Shown one piece after another: positions 1 through 5,979 of a stretch of DNA of 10,429 bases. Source of the DNA: Porticoccaceae bacterium UBA1989. GTDB lineage: Bacteria > Pseudomonadota > Gammaproteobacteria > Pseudomonadales > Porticoccaceae. The notes below the pieces were generated by a model. The model saw only the letters and a list, made by a program, of their open reading frames with translations. It made no database searches and had not been told where the DNA came from. The DNA is taken from NCBI GenBank assembly GCA_002335945.1, contig DDDD01000002.1, forward strand, positions 14,068 to 24,496, given 5' to 3'. Within the stretch, counting starts at the first letter, position 1, and each line of letters begins with the position of its first letter. Made by a program: the position numbers and the translations under genes.

Positions 1-45
1 AAGCATCTTTAAAGTACCTTTGTACACTGCAACACAACGACTAGC

Positions 46-75
46 GCGGCTGAGGTTATTACTGACCTCGGCCGT
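46..75 (+). promoter_or_regulatory. stable RNA hairpin in the cpoB leader
   Basis: Bases 46-56 (GCGGCTGAGGT) pair with 65-75 (ACCTCGGCCGT) around an 8-base loop, giving an 11-bp stem with two G-T wobbles. No T-run follows, so it is not a standard intrinsic terminator. It lies about 40 bases before cpoB, in the gap expected between pal and cpoB. It could stabilise or process the mRNA or attenuate read-through; the sequence does not decide. Bases 1-114 otherwise hold no recognisable coding end, and the 3' end of pal is not visible. Confidence 0.5.
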
Positions 76-114
76 TGCTGTATATGGAATAAATCTGGAA
101 ACAGTTAATTAGTC

Positions 115-927
115 ATGAAATCAAACATCGCACTTGCTCTACTGCTGTCTTCTTTTTCGACCACCGCTATCGGTCAAAACCCGACACCGGTTATTGACTT
201 AAGCAGTCCGGTCTCATCGAGCCCGCCCATAGAAAATAACGTGACCAGCACTGCGGATGTCGCAGCGGCGGGTGATAGTTATTATCAGTCTCAGGTTCTG
301 CAAGAAGAAGTCAGAATGTTACGTGGCCTGGTTGAAGAGCTAAGTTACGAGTTACAGCAGGTTAAGCAGCGACAGATGGATGATTATCTGGACCTGGATA
401 GACGCCTCAGTGCATTAATGGCTGGAAACTCTGCGGGTCAGCCCGCTGATCAGAATAGGGTTGCCCCACAAAAGACCGCGCCGAGCGCCGTTTTGCCCTC
501 TGATCCATCAGATACATCCTCTGCAGTACCACAGGTTGCAGCGGCAGCAGATACTGCTGAGATGAAAGCCAATTACGACAATGCCTCTGACCTACTGCTT
601 AAGCAGCGAGATACTGAAGGCGCAGCTCTGGCCTTTAAACAGCATGTTGTGGATTTCCCTGCCAGCCCCTATGTTGCCAATGCCTATTACTGGCTCGGTG
701 AAATCTATTTATTGCAGGGACAGGATGAGTTAGCACGCCAGGCATTTACTGCCGTTGTTGAACAGCATGTTGGACATAGCAAAGCCATGGACGCAAGTTT
801 TAAGCTGGGCAAAATATATCACCAGCTGGGTGATAATAAGCGCGCCCGTGAATTACTTGAAATAGTCACCCAAAGTACCGGTCGTGCCGCTAGAAAAGCG
901 CAGAGCTATCTCGATAATAATTTTTAG
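115..927 (+). CDS. cpoB: cell division coordinator CpoB (YbgF, Tol-Pal system)
   Basis: Periplasmic partner of the Tol-Pal machine; in E. coli CpoB (YbgF) links outer-membrane constriction with PBP1B-dependent septal peptidoglycan synthesis. The 270-residue product has the full family layout. Residues 1 to about 20 form a signal peptide (short basic start MKSN, hydrophobic core, probable cleavage near AIG-Q). Residues about 55-105 form a heptad-rich coiled coil, the trimerisation region. A low-complexity Ala/Pro/Ser linker runs to about 145. The C-terminal 120 residues hold TPR-type repeats with the typical YYWLGEIYL and FKLGKIYHQLGD patterns. ATG 115 is chosen because the signal peptide starts there, although no strong Shine-Dalgarno sequence precedes it. 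queE and queC follow in the same direction, the usual gammaproteobacterial order after pal. The fold and context make the call secure; the exact cleavage site is inferred. Confidence 0.93.
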   Translation: MKSNIALALLLSSFSTTAIGQNPTPVIDLSSPVSSSPPIENNVTSTADVAAAGDSYYQSQVLQEEVRMLRGLVEELSYELQQVKQRQMDDYLDLDRRLSALMAGNSAGQPADQNRVAPQKTAPSAVLPSDPSDTSSAVPQVAAAADTAEMKANYDNASDLLLKQRDTEGAALAFKQHVVDFPASPYVANAYYWLGEIYLLQGQDELARQAFTAVVEQHVGHSKAMDASFKLGKIYHQLGDNKRARELLEIVTQSTGRAARKAQSYLDNNF

Positions 928-977
928 TGGCTACTGTTTTGGCCACGGCTTTTCAGCAGTAGCCTGTTAGCCACAGC

Positions 978-1048
978 TTTTTAGTCGTACTTTTTTGGCA
1001 GCACCTTTTTTAAAAGTACTTTTTTAGCGGTACTTTTTTAGTCGCACC
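978..1048 (+). repeat. five tandem imperfect 13-15-bp T-rich repeats
   Basis: Five head-to-tail units are visible: 978-990 (TTTTTAGTCGTAC), 991-1005, 1006-1019, 1020-1033 (TTTTTTAGCGGTAC) and 1034-1048 (TTTTTTAGTCGCACC). The loose consensus is T6-AG-N-S-GTAC. More degenerate T-runs spaced 13-17 bp apart extend back to 921, just at the cpoB stop. The third and fourth units create a perfect 12-bp palindrome, AAAAGTACTTTT, at 1012-1023. The tract fills the cpoB-queE gap and ends 15 bases before the queE start. The T-runs could act as pause or termination sites or as a bent or low-melting region. I do not recognise the repeat family. Confidence 0.75.
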
Positions 1049-1063
1049 TTAAGAACCCAATCA

Positions 1064-1714
1064 ATGTCTGATACTTCATTACGTATTACTGAAATTTTCC
1101 ATTCCCTGCAAGGTGAAACCAGCACCACCGGTTTACCCACGGTATTTGTGCGTCTAACAGGCTGCCCCTTGCGCTGTGGTTATTGCGACACTGCCTATGC
1201 CTTTGAAGGCGGCAGCAAGATTGCCCTAGCAGACATTCTTGCCACTGTGGCAGACTATGGCGCCAAACATGTCACTGTCACCGGCGGCGAGCCTCTGGCG
1301 CAGCCTCAGTGCATTGAATTACTCGAGAAACTCTGTGATCAGGGCTATCGTGTGTCGCTAGAAACCAGCGGAGCCTTGCCTATTCAAGATGTTGATCCGC
1401 GAGTGTTTAAAATTGTCGATCTCAAAACGCCGGGCTCTGGAGAAGTAAGCCGCAATCTGTACAGCAATATGGACTATTTACTGCCCCATGACGAGATCAA
1501 ATTTGTGATCTGTAATCGTCAGGACTATGACTGGTGCGCCATGAAAGTGGACGAGCTGGCGTTGCACGATAAGGTCGGCGAAATTCTATACTCCCCCAGT
1601 CAGGGAGAGCTTGCACCCAGGCAGTTGGCAGAGTGGATTCTCGCCGACAAAATAAATGTTCGAATGCAGCTACAAACTCATAAATATATCTGGGGTGACC
1701 AGCCCGGTCACTAG
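1064..1714 (+). CDS. queE: 7-carboxy-7-deazaguanine synthase QueE
   Basis: Radical-SAM enzyme that converts 6-carboxy-5,6,7,8-tetrahydropterin into 7-carboxy-7-deazaguanine, the ring contraction step of preQ0/queuosine synthesis in the cytoplasm. The 216-residue product opens with the family pattern RITEIFHSLQGE (residues 7-18), where Q16-G17-E18 contact substrate in known QueE structures. The cluster-binding CX3CX2C motif is C34, C38, C41 within GCPLRCGYCDTAY. The SAM-contacting GGEP motif is at 74-77. Length is normal for the family. ATG 1064 places the conserved N-terminus at the right distance, but there is no clear Shine-Dalgarno sequence in front; the leader ends in the T-rich repeat tract. 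queC begins 9 bases after the stop, so the two genes are almost certainly co-transcribed. Identification is firm. Confidence 0.96.
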   Translation: MSDTSLRITEIFHSLQGETSTTGLPTVFVRLTGCPLRCGYCDTAYAFEGGSKIALADILATVADYGAKHVTVTGGEPLAQPQCIELLEKLCDQGYRVSLETSGALPIQDVDPRVFKIVDLKTPGSGEVSRNLYSNMDYLLPHDEIKFVICNRQDYDWCAMKVDELALHDKVGEILYSPSQGELAPRQLAEWILADKINVRMQLQTHKYIWGDQPGH

Positions 1715-1723
1715 GACGCAAGC

Positions 1724-2404
1724 ATGTCAAAAAAAGCCGTTATTCTCGTTTCTGGTGGACTCGATTCCACCACTGTTGTCGCCATGGCCATGGAGCAGGG
1801 CTATGACTGCTACACATTGAGTTTTGACTATGGTCAGCGCCATCGCTCAGAGTTGGTTGCGGCCCAGCGAGTCTCAGAATTAATGACAGTGCATACCCAC
1901 AAGGTGGTTAAGCTGGATCTTGGAGCCATTGGTGGCTCGGCGCTTACGGATATTAATATTGATGTCCCAGAACATGAGACACCAGGTATTCCCGTCACCT
2001 ATGTGCCGGCCCGCAATACAGTGTTTTTGTCTATCGCTTTGGGCTGGGCAGAAGTGCTTGGCGCCAATGATATTTTCCTTGGTGTTAATGCCGTGGATTA
2101 CTCCGGCTACCCAGACTGCCGACCCGAATATATCAATGCCTTTGAATCCATGGCTAATCTGGCAACCAAGGCCGGTGTCGAGGGTAATAAACTGTCTATT
2201 CATGCGCCGCTACTTAATATGACCAAGGGCGAGATAGTGCAGGCGGGAATGTCGCTTGGGGTAGATTACAGCCAGACTGTTTCCTGTTATCAGGCAAGCC
2301 TTGAAGGCCTTGCCTGTGGCAGATGTGACAGTTGTCGACTCCGTTCTCAGGGTTTCGATGATGCAGGGGTAAATGACCCTACCAGATATCAAAATAACGC
2401 TTGA
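1724..2404 (+). CDS. queC: 7-cyano-7-deazaguanine synthase QueC
   Basis: ATP-dependent ligase that turns 7-carboxy-7-deazaguanine and ammonia into preQ0, the step directly after QueE. The 226-residue product carries the PP-loop ATP motif SGGLDSTT at residues 10-17. The C-terminal zinc site is CX9CX2CX2C: C188, C198, C201, C204 in the stretch ending CGRCDSCRLR. The internal VPARNTVFLSIALGWAE and GVNAVDYSGYPDCRPEY patterns are typical. Length matches the family. It starts 9 bases after queE with a weak AGGA before the ATG, consistent with translational coupling. Its stop codon lies inside the -35 region of the following tRNA promoter. The later preQ0 steps (queF, tgt, queA, queG) are not in this window. 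Confidence 0.97.
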   Translation: MSKKAVILVSGGLDSTTVVAMAMEQGYDCYTLSFDYGQRHRSELVAAQRVSELMTVHTHKVVKLDLGAIGGSALTDINIDVPEHETPGIPVTYVPARNTVFLSIALGWAEVLGANDIFLGVNAVDYSGYPDCRPEYINAFESMANLATKAGVEGNKLSIHAPLLNMTKGEIVQAGMSLGVDYSQTVSCYQASLEGLACGRCDSCRLRSQGFDDAGVNDPTRYQNNA

Positions 2405-2428
2405 ATTTTGATTGCTGGTCAGTATGAT
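2401..2428 (+). promoter_or_regulatory. promoter of tRNA-Lys with GC-rich discriminator
   Basis: TTGAAT (2401-2406), a 16-bp spacer and TATGAT (2423-2428) form a good sigma-70 promoter, with a predicted transcript start near 2435. The bases after the -10 box, ACGCACCTCC, are GC-rich like the discriminators of stringently controlled stable-RNA promoters. The -35 box overlaps the queC stop codon. The boxes are seen directly; stringent control is inferred. Confidence 0.65.
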
Positions 2429-2443
2429 ACGCACCTCCTCTGA

Positions 2444-2519
2444 GGGCCGTTAGCTCAGTTGGTAGAGCATCGGACTTTTAATCCGCTGGTCCCGCGTTCG
2501 AGTCGCGGACGGCCCACCA
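2444..2519 (+). tRNA. tRNA-Lys (anticodon TTT)
   Basis: A complete 76-base cloverleaf with encoded CCA at 2517-2519. The acceptor stem pairs GGGCCGT (2444-2450) with ACGGCCC (2509-2515), discriminator A2516. The D arm reads GCTC...GAGC. The anticodon loop is CTTTTAA (2475-2481) with anticodon TTT at 2477-2479. The T arm is CCGCG-TTCGAGT-CGCGG (2492-2508). The top pair of the anticodon stem (T2470 with C2486, positions 27-43) is a mismatch, while the other four pairs are sound. The placement after queC is the common gammaproteobacterial arrangement. This tRNA is not itself a queuosine target, because Q sits in GUN anticodons. Confidence 0.97.
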
Positions 2520-2691
2520 TTTTTACTCTGATTTAGAGTCAAAAATAGTTATAAATACCTCGCACGTTTTTTACATGAGCATTATCGCTTTTTTTACGCG
2601 AGCAGTGTTCGTCTTTCCAAGGGCAGTACGTCTCTCTATCTGCGCAGTGCCAGAATTCCCTTCAGTTAGCTTCAGCTATTAAGTACATCTG

Positions 2692-2729
2692 TTGTCGACA
2701 AGATACTTGCTTTAGACTGCCTGTCTAAA
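2692..2729. promoter_or_regulatory. paired symmetric sites upstream of the glyoxalase II-like gene
   Basis: Two separate dyads lie in the 55 bases before the ATG at 2747. The first is the perfect 10-bp palindrome TTGTCGACAA (2692-2701). The second is TTTAGAC-TGCCT-GTCTAAA, 7-bp arms at 2711-2717 and 2723-2729 with a 5-bp gap. The second ends seven bases before the Shine-Dalgarno AGGG (2736-2739). Either could be a dimeric repressor operator; the second could also fold as a hairpin near the ribosome site. No clear -10/-35 pair was found, so the promoter is unresolved. The rest of 2520-2691 shows no gene. Confidence 0.45.
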
Positions 2730-2746
2730 CTATTCAGGGTTCCAAG

Positions 2747-3526
2747 ATGAAAATTCATCAGGTCTACACACAGAGCGTACTAGATAACTTTACCTACCTT
2801 ATTGAGCTCAATGACGGCAGCGCCATAGCCATAGATCCCTGGGACGATGTTATTACCAACCAGCTGTTGGTCGACAACAGCCTCAGTCTCAAAGCCATTA
2901 TCAATACCCATGAACATTGGGACCATATTCAGGGCAACGAAGCGCTCGTCGCACAGCACAGCTGTGAGGTTTGGGCCCATGCCAATGGTCAGGATAAAAT
3001 TCCAGGCCTCAGTCGTGTCTTAACCGCTGGGGAACTAATTACGCTGGATTCAGGTGTTGAGTTAAAGGTTCTTGATACCCCAGGACATACCTTGGCACAC
3101 CTGTGCTTTTTGGTGATAGAGCAGGGTGTTCCTCAGGCGGTATTTACGGGGGATACATTATTTAATGCCGGCGTAGGTCACTGTCGCGGTGGCGGTGATA
3201 TCGATCTGTTGTACCAGACTATTGTTGAACAGTTCCACAGTCTCGATGACGCGGTGGTTATTTACCCGGGCCACCGATACCTAGAAAATAATCTGCGATT
3301 TACCCTGAGCCTTGAGCCTGAGAATCAAGATGCCAAAGACTGGCTGGTTCGTGCGCTAGAAGATAACGATCCCGTTAATCCCCTAACCACCTGCATTGGT
3401 GATGAGCGCAAACTGAATACCTTTTTCCGCCTTAATAGCAAAGCTCTCCGGTCCACACTCAACCTGCCCTCAGACAGTGAGAAATCAGTTTTCAACGCCC
3501 TGAGAGCCCGCCGCGACAACTGGTAG
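2747..3526 (+). CDS. gloB: glyoxalase II-like hydrolase (hydroxyacylglutathione hydrolase family)
   Basis: Metallo-beta-lactamase fold hydrolase, 259 residues, the usual length of glyoxalase II, which splits S-lactoylglutathione into lactate and glutathione after glyoxalase I has trapped methylglyoxal. All binuclear metal ligands are in place: H55, H57, D59, H60 (NTHEHWDH), H114 (DTPGHT), D136 (FTGDTLF) and H176 (YPGHRY). The C-terminal region keeps the family pattern NLRFTLSLEPEN and a final RRDNW. Two substrate-site stretches differ from typical GloB: GCGR-x-F/Y-E-G is replaced by GVGHCRGG (142-149), and GHEYT by GHRYL. The thiol cofactor or substrate may therefore not be the standard one. 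ATG 2747 has AGGG seven bases upstream. An antiporter gene follows after 50 bases. The family is secure; the exact substrate is less so. Confidence 0.82.
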   Translation: MKIHQVYTQSVLDNFTYLIELNDGSAIAIDPWDDVITNQLLVDNSLSLKAIINTHEHWDHIQGNEALVAQHSCEVWAHANGQDKIPGLSRVLTAGELITLDSGVELKVLDTPGHTLAHLCFLVIEQGVPQAVFTGDTLFNAGVGHCRGGGDIDLLYQTIVEQFHSLDDAVVIYPGHRYLENNLRFTLSLEPENQDAKDWLVRALEDNDPVNPLTTCIGDERKLNTFFRLNSKALRSTLNLPSDSEKSVFNALRARRDNW

Positions 3527-3576
3527 CTAGAAGCAGTTGGCCGCGCTGAGCGTGAAATCTAGTCTATATTTGAAGC

Positions 3577-5145
3577 ATGGATTATCTTTGGGTCTTTATC
3601 GCGTTTCTGTGCGGGTTCGCCGCTAAAAAAATTCAACTTCCCCCTCTGGTCGGTTATCTCGCCGCAGGGTTTGCCCTGCATGGCATGGGCGTGGAACCCG
3701 AGGCCACATTGCAATCACTTGGCGAATCCGGTGTTACTCTCCTGCTGTTTACCATTGGTCTCAAGCTCAATATTAAAAGCCTGTTTAAACCCGAAGTCTG
3801 GGCTGGCGCATCCGGGCATATGGTTGTTATTACAGGCCTGACGATTATTAATAGCTTTATCTGTGCGGCGCTTGGTCTCGCCTACTTTACTGAGTTAGAT
3901 TTAGCAGGTGCGGCACTAATAGGCTTTGCGGTTAGCTTTAGCAGCACCGTGATCGCCGTCAAAGTACTCGAGGAAAATGGTGAGTTGCGCGCCCGCCACG
4001 GCCAAATCGCCATAGGCATACTCATTGTTCAAGATATTGCCGCCGTGGTGTTTGTCTCCTTCGCCACCGATGTTAGCCCCTCGCTGTGGGCCCTTGGCTT
4101 ATTGGCGTTACCCTTACTACGTTTTGTGCCCCAATACTTTCTGCGTCACTGCGGTCATGCCGAGCTATTGCCCTTGGCGGGCATCTTTCTGGCTTTCACG
4201 GGCGGTGAACTCTTTGAGTTTGTCGGTTTAAAAGGCCATCTGGGCGCTCTGGTGATGGGTGTTTTGTTGAGCAAAGACGGCAAGGCCCCAGAGTTGGCAA
4301 AATCGTTGTTGGCCTTCAAGGATATTTTTCTCATCGGATTCTTCCTGTCGATAGGCTTTACGGCGCTGCCCACATTCTCAATGTTGGGTGTGGCGCTCAT
4401 CATGGCCGTGGCCCTGCCTATTAAAGCCGCAATGTTCTTTGTCTGGCTGACCCGATTAAAGCTGCGCAGTAGAACCGCCTTCTTAACGGCTCTCAGTCTC
4501 GCTAACTACAGTGAGTTCGGCCTAATTGTCTGTTCGGTTGCCGTGGGTCAGGGGCTTTTAGAAAAAGAATGGCTAGTGATAATGGCCCTAAGCGTCTCGA
4601 TCTCATTTATATTCTCAAGCATTCTCAACACTAAATCACATGGCCTCTATGCCCGTTGGTATGCGCGAATTAAACGATTCGAACGTCCCGAACGACTGCC
4701 GGAAGATGCGTTTTCCCAGCCCTCGGATGCAAGGATACTATTGATTGGTATGGGACGCGTGGGCACGGGTGCTTACGATTCCCTGCGGGAGGACATGCAG
4801 ATAGATGTCTGTGGCATTGATATGGATTCAGCGCGAGTGGCTAGGCATTGTCAGCAGGGGCGCAATGTTATATTCGCCGATGCCGAGGACCCAGATTTTT
4901 GGTCTCAGGTCAGTCTACAGGGAATCGAGTTAATCATGTTTTCTATGCCTAATCACCTGGATATTTTGGAGGTAGAAAAACAGATCAAACAGGTTGGGTA
5001 TCGGGGAAAAACCGCCAGTGTTGTGCGTTATGAAGATGAAAAAGAGCAGTTGGTTAAGGCCGGTATTGATGAGGTATTTAATGTCTATTCCAGGGCGGGT
5101 ACCGGATTTGCCGACCAGAGTATTCACCTTCTAAAGTCCGATTAG
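3577..5145 (+). CDS. CPA2-family cation:proton antiporter with RCK (TrkA-N) domain
   Basis: Inner-membrane monovalent cation/proton antiporter of 522 residues, related to KefB/KefC/YbaL. Residues 1 to about 355 form the Na+/H+ exchanger domain with roughly twelve hydrophobic segments. Typical CPA2 patterns are visible: LPPLVGYLAAGF, GVTLLLFTIGLKLN, SFSSTVIAVKVLEENGE, IGILIVQDIAAVV and ALSLANYSEFGLIV. A linker leads to a Rossmann RCK_N domain starting near residue 386, with nucleotide motif G391-M-G-R-V-G396 and acidic D-x-D residues after the second strand. There is no TrkA-C domain, so it is shorter than KefB (about 600 residues). The ion (K+ or Na+) cannot be read from sequence. Position after the glyoxalase II-like gene is suggestive. 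A TATATT at 3565-3570 stands 6 bases from the ATG, with no clear -35 or Shine-Dalgarno, so a leaderless transcript is possible but unproven. Confidence 0.88.
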   Translation: MDYLWVFIAFLCGFAAKKIQLPPLVGYLAAGFALHGMGVEPEATLQSLGESGVTLLLFTIGLKLNIKSLFKPEVWAGASGHMVVITGLTIINSFICAALGLAYFTELDLAGAALIGFAVSFSSTVIAVKVLEENGELRARHGQIAIGILIVQDIAAVVFVSFATDVSPSLWALGLLALPLLRFVPQYFLRHCGHAELLPLAGIFLAFTGGELFEFVGLKGHLGALVMGVLLSKDGKAPELAKSLLAFKDIFLIGFFLSIGFTALPTFSMLGVALIMAVALPIKAAMFFVWLTRLKLRSRTAFLTALSLANYSEFGLIVCSVAVGQGLLEKEWLVIMALSVSISFIFSSILNTKSHGLYARWYARIKRFERPERLPEDAFSQPSDARILLIGMGRVGTGAYDSLREDMQIDVCGIDMDSARVARHCQQGRNVIFADAEDPDFWSQVSLQGIELIMFSMPNHLDILEVEKQIKQVGYRGKTASVVRYEDEKEQLVKAGIDEVFNVYSRAGTGFADQSIHLLKSD

Positions 5146-5348
5146 AGCGGTGTTCTGTTCTCAGACAGCCTGCGCATCCTCCGAAAGTTGATCTACATCA
5201 TCTAAAATTAATTTTAATCAGCAGGTAGGGAAATCGAGCTCGAAAGAGTCTTATAGAGCATGGCAGAGTACTCTCAATGGCGCTATTAATGGCACTAATG
5301 CGGATTGCGATTGAATTTGCCAGCTGAGATAGGGATTCTCGGGAAATG

Positions 5349-5370
5349 CTAACTGCGGGAGTGCGGTTAG
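5349..5370 (+). promoter_or_regulatory. hairpin before the sigma factor gene
   Basis: CTAACTGC (5349-5356) pairs with GCGGTTAG (5363-5370) around the 6-base loop GGGAGT, with one G-T wobble. It stands 24 bases before the GTG start and 14 bases before the Shine-Dalgarno AGGGGA (5385-5390). The stem is followed by AAAAAGG rather than a T-run, so it is not a terminator. The 249-bp gap 5146-5394 also holds the perfect 14-bp palindrome TAAAATTAATTTTA at 5203-5216. I see no gene in that gap. A control role for either element is inference. Confidence 0.45.
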
Positions 5371-5394
5371 AAAAAGGATTTTATAGGGGACAGG

Positions 5395-5979
5395 GTGCGT
5401 CGCAATAACGAAGACCTAGATCGAGAGATTGAGGGAATAATTTTGGAAATCAGCGCCGCAGAAAATACGGCTGAGTTTACGCAGCTGTATCAGGACACGT
5501 CGGATGAATTGCGCCGGCTATTAGTCCGCAAAATGGGCAACAAAGAAGAAGCCGAAGAGATAGCGCAAGACGCCTATCTTAAACTGTGCCGTCTAAAACA
5601 TAATCGAGATATCGGTAATCTACGCAGTTACCTCTTTAATATGGCCGTAAGGCTAGCTATTAATGTCTTGCGCAAGCGAGAAGCAGATGGTCGTCAAGAT
5701 TATTTGCAGCCCGCCGAAGAAGATGGGCCATCAGCCTACAAAATTCTTCTCGATGAACTCAAGGCCGAGACCATCAAAGATGCCTTGACGCATCTGTCAG
5801 AAAAAACTCGTTATATCTTTTTACTGCATCGATTCGAAGGCCTTAGCTACAGTGCAATTGCCAAGCGCCTGACTATTTCCGACAGCTCAGTCGAGGATCA
5901 CATAAACCGTGCACTAGACAAAATCATGTTGGCTACCGCAGAGTTTCGCCGCATGGAAGGTCAGGGATACGGGCATTAA
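5395..5979 (+). CDS. ECF RNA polymerase sigma factor, FecI type
   Basis: Extracytoplasmic-function sigma factor of 194 residues that would direct RNA polymerase to a small regulon on an envelope signal. Region 2 spans about residues 27-95, with the signature KEEAEEIAQDAYLKLCRL and LRSYLFNMAVRLAINVLRKRE. Region 4 spans about 128-178, with SEKTRYIFLLHRFEGLSYSAIAK followed by the helix-turn-helix LTISDSSVEDHINRALDKI, the FecI-like pattern. No region 3 is present. The only usable start is GTG 5395, with AGGGGA four bases upstream; the frame is closed at 5368-5370. The partner FecR-like gene overlaps or directly follows. The N-terminus is slightly long and acidic. The regulon is unknown from this window, because no TonB-dependent receptor lies beside it. 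Confidence 0.88.
   Translation: MRRNNEDLDREIEGIILEISAAENTAEFTQLYQDTSDELRRLLVRKMGNKEEAEEIAQDAYLKLCRLKHNRDIGNLRSYLFNMAVRLAINVLRKREADGRQDYLQPAEEDGPSAYKILLDELKAETIKDALTHLSEKTRYIFLLHRFEGLSYSAIAKRLTISDSSVEDHINRALDKIMLATAEFRRMEGQGYGH

Noticed and set aside
1497..1730. Minus-strand open frame antisense to queE, and similar frames opposite or inside queC, the hydrolase, the antiporter, fecR, MFS and gltX.
   Set aside because: They are shadows of well-recognised genes: no family motifs and no ribosome sites.
2444..2519. tRNA-Lys as an integration site for a mobile element.
   Set aside because: No integrase and no repeated tRNA 3' end are visible in the window, and the flanking genes are in normal chromosomal order.
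2520..2545. Possible terminator after tRNA-Lys: ACTCT-GATTT-AGAGT with flanking T5 and A5.
   Set aside because: The stem is only five AT-leaning pairs, with a bulge before the A/T extension, and no T-run follows on the plus strand.
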